From Actinomycetota bacterium (GTDB lineage Bacteria; Actinomycetota; Thermoleophilia; Miltoncostaeales; Miltoncostaeaceae), in the NCBI GenBank assembly GCA_020636905.1, contig JACJWX010000011.1:1-64000 (forward strand): 64,000 bases of DNA, read 5' to 3'. Both the position numbers and the translations under genes were made by a program. Below, in pieces: positions 25,035 to 32,147 of this stretch; the first letter of the stretch is position 1, and each line of letters opens with the position of its first letter. Under the pieces are notes generated by a model. The model saw nothing but the letters and a program-made list of their open reading frames with translations. It had not been told where the DNA came from and did no database searches.

Positions 25035-26047
25035 TCTGGTTCATACCTCACAAGACAGGACGCCCAGGTCAATCCGGCGCCGAAGCCCACCAGCAACACC
25101 AGATCGCCTGCAGACAGGCGTCCGGCGTCGACGGCTTCGCTCAGCGCGAGCGGAATTGACGCTGCAGACGTGTTTCCGTACCGCTCGAGGTTGTTGAAGA
25201 CACGTTCCTCGGCGATACCGAGCCGCTTCACCGCGTGGTCGATGATCCGCTGGTTCGCCTGGTGCGCGACCAGCAGATCGACCTCGTCGATCGAAATGTC
25301 CAGCCGTTCGAGGAGCCGGATGACCGACTCTTCCATGATCCGCGTGGCGAACTTGAAGACCTCGCGGCCGTTCATCTTGACGAATGCCTGGTCGGGGGCA
25401 AAGTCGCCGGACGCCGGGAGGCGGCTGCCACCGACCGGGATCTGCAGATCCGCCGCGCGGCTGCCGTCGGCGCCCAGCTCGAACCCCAGGAAGCCGGTGT
25501 ACCGATCGGGATCGCCCGCGGTCAGCAGCGCACCCGCGGCGCCATCGCCGAACAGGACGCAGGTGGTGCGGTCCTCCATGTCGACGAACCGTGACAGCAC
25601 CTCGGCGCCGACCACCAGCACGGTGTCCGCGAGCCCGGCCTCGATCATGGCGGTGCCCTGGGCGACCCCGTAGATGAACCCGCTGCACGCGGCCTGGATG
25701 TCGAACGCCGCCGCGCGCGTCGCGCCGATGCCGTGCGCCGTCAGCGCGGCGACCGAGGGGAAGACGTGATCGGGTGTGCAGGTCGGCAGGATCAGCACGT
25801 CCACGTCCGTCACCGCGACGCCGGTCCGGGCGAGGACGTCCTTCGCTGCACCGATCGCAAGATCACTGGTGGCCTGCTCCGAGCTCACCCACCGCCGTTC
25901 GCGAATGCCCGTGCGGGTGACGATCCACTCGTCGCTGGTGTCGACGAGGCGTTCGAGGTCCTGATTGGTGACCACCGTCTCCGGGACGTACGAACCGAAC
26001 CCGACCAGGCGCGCCCGCCGGGGCGCCCCGCCCCGGATCCCGATCAT
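25031..26047 (-). CDS. fabH: Beta-ketoacyl-ACP synthase III
   Basis: A 338-residue initiating condensing enzyme that joins acyl-CoA and malonyl-ACP. The active site is Cys121 in IQAACSGFIYG, His in VAHQANQRI (about 258-266) and Asn in NNLERYGNTSAASI (about 283-296). The N-terminus YVPETVVTN and WIVTRTGIRERR are standard. It overlaps fabZ upstream. Actinobacterial FabH often uses branched primers, but specificity is not visible here. Confidence 0.95.
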   Translation of the reverse strand: MIGIRGGAPRRARLVGFGSYVPETVVTNQDLERLVDTSDEWIVTRTGIRERRWVSSEQATSDLAIGAAKDVLARTGVAVTDVDVLILPTCTPDHVFPSVAALTAHGIGATRAAAFDIQAACSGFIYGVAQGTAMIEAGLADTVLVVGAEVLSRFVDMEDRTTCVLFGDGAAGALLTAGDPDRYTGFLGFELGADGSRAADLQIPVGGSRLPASGDFAPDQAFVKMNGREVFKFATRIMEESVIRLLERLDISIDEVDLLVAHQANQRIIDHAVKRLGIAEERVFNNLERYGNTSAASIPLALSEAVDAGRLSAGDLVLLVGFGAGLTWASCLVRYEPE

Positions 26048-26484
26048 CGCGACACTCGGTTCGGATCGATGATCGCGAAGCTCACGCTGGCCGTGCAGGC
26101 GACCTCGTCGCCGACCCTGGCCTCACCGTCACCGAACCCGATGGGACCGCGCCTGCGGGTCAGCGTGGTGATCAGATCGAGCGTGTCGCCGGGAAGCACC
26201 GGGCGGCGGAACCGCACCTTCTCGATGCCGGCGAACACGGCCAGCTTTCCCTCGTTCTCCTCGAGGCTCATGGCCGCGAGGCCACCGGCCTGGGCGAGGG
26301 CTTCGACGATGAGGACCCCCGGAGTGATCGGGTTCCCCGGGAAGTGGCCGCGGAAGAAATCCAGATCCGGTCGAAGCGTCCAACGGGCATGGGCGCTCAC
26401 CCCTGGATCGAGCGCGACGATCTCGTCGATGAACAGGAAGGGCTCCCGATGGGGAAGCAGGTCTGTCGGGTCTGGGATATCCAC
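26044..26484 (-). CDS. fabZ: 3-hydroxyacyl-ACP dehydratase
   Basis: A 146-residue hotdog-fold dehydratase. LLPHREPFLFIDEI (about 9-22) and GHFPGNPITPGVLIVEALAQ (about 46-65) contain the catalytic His and Glu of FabZ. GTG at 26482-26484 is taken as the start because residues MDIPDPTDLLPHR line up with FabZ N-termini. It is the first gene of the eight-gene fatty acid operon, so the promoter should lie in the 203-bp gap to the divergent SPFH gene. A TACGAT hexamer on the minus strand near 26544-26549 is a weak -10 candidate. Confidence 0.92.
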   Translation of the reverse strand: MDIPDPTDLLPHREPFLFIDEIVALDPGVSAHARWTLRPDLDFFRGHFPGNPITPGVLIVEALAQAGGLAAMSLEENEGKLAVFAGIEKVRFRRPVLPGDTLDLITTLTRRRGPIGFGDGEARVGDEVACTASVSFAIIDPNRVSR

Positions 26485-26612
26485 GCGGAACGTGCTGCGC
26501 TACGACCTGGCCAGTGGCGCGTCGTGCGGCAGCGGTGGGGCATCGTATCCCACCCCCCAGACCGATGCCCGTCCGATGCCCGCAGGATGTGTGACACGTC
26601 CGGCGAATGCAG

Positions 26613-26642
26613 GTGACGATCGCCCCGGGCCGCGGGTAGGCT
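26613..26642 (+). promoter_or_regulatory. Possible promoter for the SPFH-Ku pair
   Basis: GTGACG (26613-26618) and TAGGCT (26637-26642) are separated by 18 bp, about 45 bases before the SPFH start. Each matches the consensus at four or fewer positions besides the key TA and T, so the call is tentative. Confidence 0.3.
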
Positions 26643-26687
26643 CGCCCAAGGCCGTGCGTCCAACCGCCGATTCCACGAGGCCGTGAC

Positions 26688-27590
26688 ATGACCGCCCTCA
26701 TCGTCATCCTGCTGATCCTGATCATTCTGGGGTTCTTCCTCACGAACACGGTGCAGATCGCCGACGAATACGAGCGCGGTGTGCTCTTCCGGCTGGGGCG
26801 CTACGCCGGCATTCGGGGACCGGGACTGTTCATCACGATCCCGCTGGTCGACCGGGCCGCCCGCGTGGACCTGCGGACGGTCACGCTGAACATCCCGCCG
26901 CAGGAAGTCATCACCAAGGACAACGTGACGGTCACGGTCAACGCCGTGGCCTACTTCCGTGTGGTCGACCCGAAGAAGGCCGTGATCCAGGTCGAGAACT
27001 ACCAGGTGGCGACCTCCCAGATGGCGCAGACGACGCTCCGTTCGATCGCCGGTCAGGCCGATCTGGACGCGCTGCTTTCGGATCGCGACACCATCAACGC
27101 CGAGCTCCAGAAGATCATCGACGCACAGACCATCGGCTGGGGCATCAAGGTCGCACAGGTGGAGCTGAAGGACGTCGAGGTGCCGCAGTCGATGCAGCGG
27201 GTCATCGCCCGCCAGGCCGAGGCCGAGCGCGAGCGCCGCGCGAAGGTGATCGCCGCCGACGGCGAGCTGGAGGCCTCCCGGGCCCTCTCGCAGGCGGCGC
27301 AGGTCATCGCATCCCAGCCGAGCGCGCTCCAGCTGCGCTACCTCCAGACGGTCACCGAGGTGGGGACCGCCGAGAACACCAAGACGTTGATCGTGCCCTT
27401 CCCCGTCGAGATGCTCGGCAACGGTGGCGGCGGGACCAACGGCGGCGGCTCGGGCGGCGGACCCCAGACCGCGGGAATCCCATCCGCCGGGGCCGCCTTC
27501 CTGCCCGCCATCGCCGCCGCGACGGCCGAGCTCACGGGCGGCGAGACCGGCACGCCCCAGCCGGAACCGCCCACGAAGGGCGCCGCCTGA
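26688..27590 (+). CDS. SPFH/stomatin-like membrane protein (slipin)
   Basis: A 300-residue protein with one N-terminal transmembrane helix (about 2-22, TALIVILLILIILGFFLTN), then the SPFH/Band 7 domain (about 25-190). The signature ERGVLFRLGRYAGIRGPGLFITIPLVD is typical of the prokaryotic slipin group. A coiled-coil region with AEAERERRAKVI (about 177-200) follows and a Gly/Pro-rich tail ends it. Such proteins form membrane-associated rings or scaffolds. Unusually it is not next to an NfeD gene; its stop overlaps the Ku start by one base. Confidence 0.9.
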   Translation: MTALIVILLILIILGFFLTNTVQIADEYERGVLFRLGRYAGIRGPGLFITIPLVDRAARVDLRTVTLNIPPQEVITKDNVTVTVNAVAYFRVVDPKKAVIQVENYQVATSQMAQTTLRSIAGQADLDALLSDRDTINAELQKIIDAQTIGWGIKVAQVELKDVEVPQSMQRVIARQAEAERERRAKVIAADGELEASRALSQAAQVIASQPSALQLRYLQTVTEVGTAENTKTLIVPFPVEMLGNGGGGTNGGGSGGGPQTAGIPSAGAAFLPAIAAATAELTGGETGTPQPEPPTKGAA

Positions 27591-28399
27591 TGCGTGCCAT
27601 CTGGAAGGGGTTCGTCAGCTTCGGGCTCGTGACCATCCCCATCAACGTGGGGATTGCACAGGACCGCAACGACCCCCAGTTCCGAACGCTGCTGCGTGAT
27701 TCACACCGCCCCGTGCGGCAGAAGCGGTGGGACACCGAACGCGACGTCGAGGTGAAGCCCGAGGACACCGTGAAGGGCTGGGAGGTGTCGAAGGGCCGCT
27801 ACGTGATCGTGGAACCCGACGAGCTGGAACGGTTCGCTCCCCGCCAGGAGAAGACCGTCCAGATCCTGCAGTTCGTCGACCTCAGCGAGGTCGACCCCGT
27901 GTATTTCGAGAAGGCCTACTGGCTGGAGCCGCAGGAGCGGGCGGAACGTCCCTACGCGCTGCTGGTCGCGGCGCTCGAACGGGCGGGACGGGCGGCGGTG
28001 GGCCGCTTCGTGCTCACCACCAAGGAACACCTCGTCCTGCTCCGCGCCGTGGATGGCGTGCTGGCGATGCAGACCCTCTTCTACCCCGAGGACGTCCGCA
28101 CCGACGTCGCCGCGGAGATCCGCGAGCGGCTCCAGAACGTCGAGGTCGCCGACGCCGAGCTCGAGATCGCCGACCAGCTCGTGGGCGGGATGACCAAACC
28201 GTTCGAACCGGCCGAGTACCCCAACGAGACACGCGCCGCGCTGCTGGAGATGCTGAACGCGCGCGCCGAGGGCGCCGACGTCGCGGTCCCCGAGGTCGAG
28301 GGAGCGCCCGCGCCGGTCGTGGATCTCATGGAAGCGCTGAAGGCGTCGCTGGCGGCCGCCCAGCCCGACGCCGGGGACGACGCCCGCAAGGCGTCCTGA
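27590..28399 (+). CDS. ku: Ku homodimer DNA end-binding protein
   Basis: A 269-residue bacterial Ku. The N-terminus MRAIWKGFVSFGLVTIPINVG is the family hallmark, followed by the core beta-barrel with KRWDTERDVEVKPEDTVKGWEVSKGRYVIVE and YFEKAYWLEP. It threads onto double-strand break ends and recruits LigD for non-homologous end joining. No ligD is in the window, so the ligase must be elsewhere. The C-terminal 30 residues are short and not strongly lysine-rich, unlike mycobacterial Ku tails. The ATG shares one base with the SPFH stop. Confidence 0.94.
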   Translation: MRAIWKGFVSFGLVTIPINVGIAQDRNDPQFRTLLRDSHRPVRQKRWDTERDVEVKPEDTVKGWEVSKGRYVIVEPDELERFAPRQEKTVQILQFVDLSEVDPVYFEKAYWLEPQERAERPYALLVAALERAGRAAVGRFVLTTKEHLVLLRAVDGVLAMQTLFYPEDVRTDVAAEIRERLQNVEVADAELEIADQLVGGMTKPFEPAEYPNETRAALLEMLNARAEGADVAVPEVEGAPAPVVDLMEALKASLAAAQPDAGDDARKAS

Positions 28400-28550
28400 C
28401 CCGGCCGTAGCGGGTGCGTCCGGCGCGCCGGCCGATCGAGGCTCGACGCCTCCCCGGCACCGGTGGGATCCGGGACGCGCTGGTTGGGCGGTGTGGTTCA
28501 TCGCCAGGGATTCCGCCCGCAGGCCCTGGCGGCCCTCCAGCCCTGAATAC

Positions 28551-29282
28551 TCAGGCGCGGTACTCCGGATTCTCGAAGCCGAACCGCTCCCCCCGCCGCC
28601 AGGCGGTGCGGTCGTTCCCGTGGTTCGGATATCCGCCGGCGTTCCGAAGGATTTGGGCCAGGTGCAGGAGATTCCAGGTCATGATCGTGGCGTTCCGCTG
28701 GGTGAAATCGTTGTCGAACCCGGCCCGCGACCCGTCCTCCAGCGTGTCCCCGTAACTCGGACCCGGACCGGCCTCGCCCAGCCAGGCGCAGTCCGCCTGG
28801 GGTGGAATGGTGAATCCGAGGTGTGAGAGCGCGTACCCCAGGGTCATCGCCGCATGCTTTGCGCCGTCCTCGTTGCCGGTGACGACGGAGCCGGCCACCT
28901 TGCCGTAGTAGATCGACTGGCCGCGCGAGTTCAGCTCACCGGACATGGCGTACAGCCGCTCGATGAGCACCCGGCACGCCGAACTCTCCTCGCCCAGCCA
29001 CAGCGGCGTGCCGACCACCAGGATGTCGGCGGCCAGAACCCGTTCGAAGAGCCCGGGCCAGTCGTCGCGGTCCCAACCGTGCTCGGTCATGTCGGGGTAC
29101 ACCCCGGGCGGCACCTCGTGGCTCACCATGTGGAGCCGATCCACGCTCACGCCCTCGGCCGCCATGATCGCCGCCGAGGTCTCCATCAGCAGGCCGGTGT
29201 GGCTCTCCGCCGGGTCACGTTTCAGGCTGGTGTTGACGAACAGGGCCCGGAGCCCGTCGAACCGTCGGTCGTCCTGTGCCAT
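28551..29282 (-). CDS. Flavodoxin-fold NAD(P)H-dependent FMN reductase-like protein
   Basis: A 243-residue protein of the flavodoxin-like FMN reductase family (PF03358 type). ALFVNTSLKRDPAESHT near the N-terminus is the phosphate-binding loop for FMN, and ADILVVGTPLWLGEESSACRVLIERL (about 92-117) is the second flavin loop. GKVAGSVVTGNEDGAKH is the third. The ATG at 29280-29282 is preceded by AAGGA with good spacing. It probably reduces quinones, flavins or another acceptor; substrate not readable. It stands alone, converging with Ku. Confidence 0.8.
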   Translation of the reverse strand: MAQDDRRFDGLRALFVNTSLKRDPAESHTGLLMETSAAIMAAEGVSVDRLHMVSHEVPPGVYPDMTEHGWDRDDWPGLFERVLAADILVVGTPLWLGEESSACRVLIERLYAMSGELNSRGQSIYYGKVAGSVVTGNEDGAKHAAMTLGYALSHLGFTIPPQADCAWLGEAGPGPSYGDTLEDGSRAGFDNDFTQRNATIMTWNLLHLAQILRNAGGYPNHGNDRTAWRRGERFGFENPEYRA

Positions 29283-29464
29283 CTCGCCGTCCTTGCTGGA
29301 AGGTCTCGTCCGGGGGCCGCATCCTCCGGTTCGTTGACGAATACCCGGATGAGCGGCCCGCGGATGTCGCATCCGGGGATGCGGTCCCGCCCGCGCCAGG
29401 GCACGACCCTACGACGGAAACGTGCGCCGCGTCACGCGTCGAGGTCGGCGATTGGGAGACGTCC

Positions 29465-29492
29465 GCTCCGGGGCGCGGACGCGCCCCGGAGC
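29465..29492 (-). terminator. Strong hairpin downstream of gyrA
   Basis: GCTCCGGGGCGC and GCGCCCCGGAGC form a perfect 12-bp stem with the four-base loop GGAC, 19 bp beyond the gyrA stop. There is no U-run, but the stability and position fit a terminator for the dnaA-gyrA block. Confidence 0.5.
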
Positions 29493-29510
29493 CGGGCGAG
29501 TGGACGGCGT

Positions 29511-32057
29511 CTAGGCCTCGGGGTCGACCTCGGGTGTCTCGACGTCGGCGTCCGCCGGCTCCGCGGCCGCCTCGGCATCGACCGCCGGAGCGCCGTCGAG
29601 GACGACATCGACCTCGTCCGCGTCGGTCTCGGATTCGACAACCGTGGCCACGCTGGCCACCCGGTCGTCCTCCTTGAGGACCATCAGCCGGACCCCTTCG
29701 GTGGACCGGCCCATCCGCTTCACCGCGTCGACGTCGATGCGGATGACCTGCCCGCCCTGCGACACGAGCAGCAGCTGGGTGCCCTCGCGCACGCGGCGAG
29801 CGGTCACCAGCTCGCCCTTCTTGTCGCTCACGCGAATGGTCCGAACACCCTTCGTCGGGCGACCCTTGCAGGGGTATTCGGCCACCGGGGTGCGCTTGCC
29901 GTACCCGTTGCCCGTGACCACCAGCAGGTCCTCGTCGTCCTGGGCCACGCAGAGCGACAGCACACGATCGTCCTTGCCCAGGTTGATGGCGCGAACCCCG
30001 CGCGTCTGCCGACCCTGCGGTTTCACGGCCGACTCCGAGAACCGCGCCGCCTGGCCGCGCGCCGACACGATCAGCAGGTCGTCCTCACCGTCGGTCAGCT
30101 GGACGCCGACGAGCTCGTCTCCTTCCGTGAGACTCACCGCGAAGAGCCCGGCTTCGCGCAGCACCGTGTCGTAGGCCGAGAACTCGGTCTTCTTGATCAT
30201 CCCGTCCCGGGTCGCCAGCACGAGGTACTTGCCCTCGGTGTAGTCGCGCGTCGCGAACACCGCGCGGATCTCTTCGTCCTCGAGCAGCGCGAGCACGTTC
30301 GAGATGTGCCGGCCGCGCGCGTCCCGGGCCCCCTGGGGGAGTTCGTGCACCTTCTGGCGGTAGACGCGTCCCTGGTTCGTGAAGAAGAGCAGGTAGTGGT
30401 GCGTCGACGCGATGAACATGTGCTCGATGTAGTCGTCGTCCTTGAGACTGGCACCGCGCAGGCCCTTTCCGCCGCGGCGCTGCGCCCGGTACGTCGAGAC
30501 GGGAAGGCGCTTCAGGTATCCGCCCCTGGAGAGCGAGATGACCATCTCTTCCTCGGCGATGAGGTCTTCCAGGTCGATCTCGCCTTCGGCGGCGATGATC
30601 TCGGTGCGGCGCTCGTCGGCGAAGCGCTCGCGCAGCGCGAGGATCTCCTCGCGGATGACCGCCAGCACCCGCGATTCGTCGCCGAGGATGGCGCGCAGGG
30701 CCGCGATGTCCTTCTGCAGTTGCTCGTGCTCGGCGCGGATGGTGTCGGCCTCGAGCTGGGTGAGTCGCTGCAGGCGCAGATCGAGGATGGCGCGGGCCTG
30801 CACCTCGGTGAGTCCGAAGCGGTCCATGAGGCCTTCACGGGCCTCGTCGGGATCCGCGGCCGCCCGGATCAGGGCGATGACCTCGTCGATGCGACCGAGG
30901 GCGATGAGGAGCCCCTCCAGGATGTGCGCGCGTGCCTCGGCGCGACCGAGCCTGAAGCGGGACCGTCGAACGACCACCTGCTTCTGGTGCTCGAGGTAGT
31001 GGTGGATGATGTCGCGAAGGCCCAGGGTGCGGGGCACGTTGTCGACCAGCGCCACGGCGTTGACGCCGAAGGTGCTCTGCACCGAGGTGTGCTTGTAGAG
31101 CTTGTTGAGCACCACGAGCGGCACGGCGCCACGGCGCAGCGTGATGACCACCCGGGTGCCGTCGCGGCCGCTCTCGTCGTTGGCGTCGGTCACCTCGGGC
31201 AGCACCTTGTCGCGCGCCAGCTCGGCGATCCGCCGCACCAGGTCGCTCTTGTTCACCTGGTAGGGCAGCTCGGTGAAGATGATCGCGTTGCGCCCGTTCC
31301 GGAGCTGTTCGTTGTGCGCGCGGCCGCGCACGACGACCCGTCCGCGTCCGGTGCGGTACGCGTCGACGATCCCCTGGCGACCCACGATGACCCCGCCCGT
31401 GGGGAAGTCCGGGCCCTTCACGTACATCATGAGTTCGTCGACCGTGGACTCCGGGGCGTCGATGTACGCCACGACGGCGTCCACGACCTCGCCCAGGTTG
31501 TGCGGCGGGATGTTCGTGGCCATCCCCACGGCGATACCCGAGCTGCCGTTGATGAGCAGGTTCGGGAGGCGCGCGGGAAGGACGACCGGTTCGGTGCGGC
31601 GGTCGTCGTAGGTCGGCACCATGTCGACGGTGTCCTCGTCGATGCCGCGGAGCAGCTCGACGGCGATCCTCGACATCTTCGCCTCGGTGTACCGCATGGC
31701 CGCCGGCGGGAACTCGGGGGTCCCGAAGTTGCCCTGGCCGTCGATGAGCGGATACCGGGATGCGAAGTCCTGCGCCAGACGCGCGAGCGCGTCGTAGATG
31801 GCCTGGTCGCCGTGGGGATGGAACTCACCCATGACGCGACCGACGATGTTCGCGCTCTTGACGTGGCCCCGCTCGGGCGCGAGGCCCATGTCGTCCATGG
31901 TGTAGAGGACGCGGCGGTGGACCGGCTTCAACCCGTCACGGACGTCCGGCAGGGCGCGGCCCACGATGACGCTCATGGCGTAATCGAGGTATGAGCTGCG
32001 CATCTCGTGCTCGAGTTCGCGGAGCTCGATCCGCCCGTCGCGATCCATCGTGCTCAT
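29511..32057 (-). CDS. gyrA: DNA gyrase subunit A
   Basis: An 848-residue type II topoisomerase subunit that breaks and rejoins DNA for negative supercoiling. The catalytic Tyr123 is in AAMRYTEA, and the GyrA-box QRRGGKG in the C-terminal wrapping domain marks it as gyrase rather than ParC. The quinolone-resistance region reads HPHGDQAIYD: Gln85 is where E. coli GyrA has Ser83, while Asp89 matches Asp87. The C-terminal tail (about 805-848) is highly acidic. The ATG follows GGAG at good spacing, 90 bp after gyrB, and the two are probably one transcript. Confidence 0.96.
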   Translation of the reverse strand: MSTMDRDGRIELRELEHEMRSSYLDYAMSVIVGRALPDVRDGLKPVHRRVLYTMDDMGLAPERGHVKSANIVGRVMGEFHPHGDQAIYDALARLAQDFASRYPLIDGQGNFGTPEFPPAAMRYTEAKMSRIAVELLRGIDEDTVDMVPTYDDRRTEPVVLPARLPNLLINGSSGIAVGMATNIPPHNLGEVVDAVVAYIDAPESTVDELMMYVKGPDFPTGGVIVGRQGIVDAYRTGRGRVVVRGRAHNEQLRNGRNAIIFTELPYQVNKSDLVRRIAELARDKVLPEVTDANDESGRDGTRVVITLRRGAVPLVVLNKLYKHTSVQSTFGVNAVALVDNVPRTLGLRDIIHHYLEHQKQVVVRRSRFRLGRAEARAHILEGLLIALGRIDEVIALIRAAADPDEAREGLMDRFGLTEVQARAILDLRLQRLTQLEADTIRAEHEQLQKDIAALRAILGDESRVLAVIREEILALRERFADERRTEIIAAEGEIDLEDLIAEEEMVISLSRGGYLKRLPVSTYRAQRRGGKGLRGASLKDDDYIEHMFIASTHHYLLFFTNQGRVYRQKVHELPQGARDARGRHISNVLALLEDEEIRAVFATRDYTEGKYLVLATRDGMIKKTEFSAYDTVLREAGLFAVSLTEGDELVGVQLTDGEDDLLIVSARGQAARFSESAVKPQGRQTRGVRAINLGKDDRVLSLCVAQDDEDLLVVTGNGYGKRTPVAEYPCKGRPTKGVRTIRVSDKKGELVTARRVREGTQLLLVSQGGQVIRIDVDAVKRMGRSTEGVRLMVLKEDDRVASVATVVESETDADEVDVVLDGAPAVDAEAAAEPADADVETPEVDPEA

Positions 32058-32147
32058 GATGACTCCATGCCGTGGTTCAGGGGGATGTGGCTGCGGTTCC
32101 GGTCAGCACGGGGGTGCCACCGCACCGATCGGTGGTGCATGCGGGCC

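Noticed and set aside
26688..28399. Phage or mobile origin for the Ku region
   Set aside because: No integrase, direct repeats or composition change; neighbours are ordinary chromosomal genes.
28854..31994. Very long open frame antisense to gyrA
   Set aside because: Low-complexity composition and exact opposition to a full gyrA; a coding artefact of high GC.
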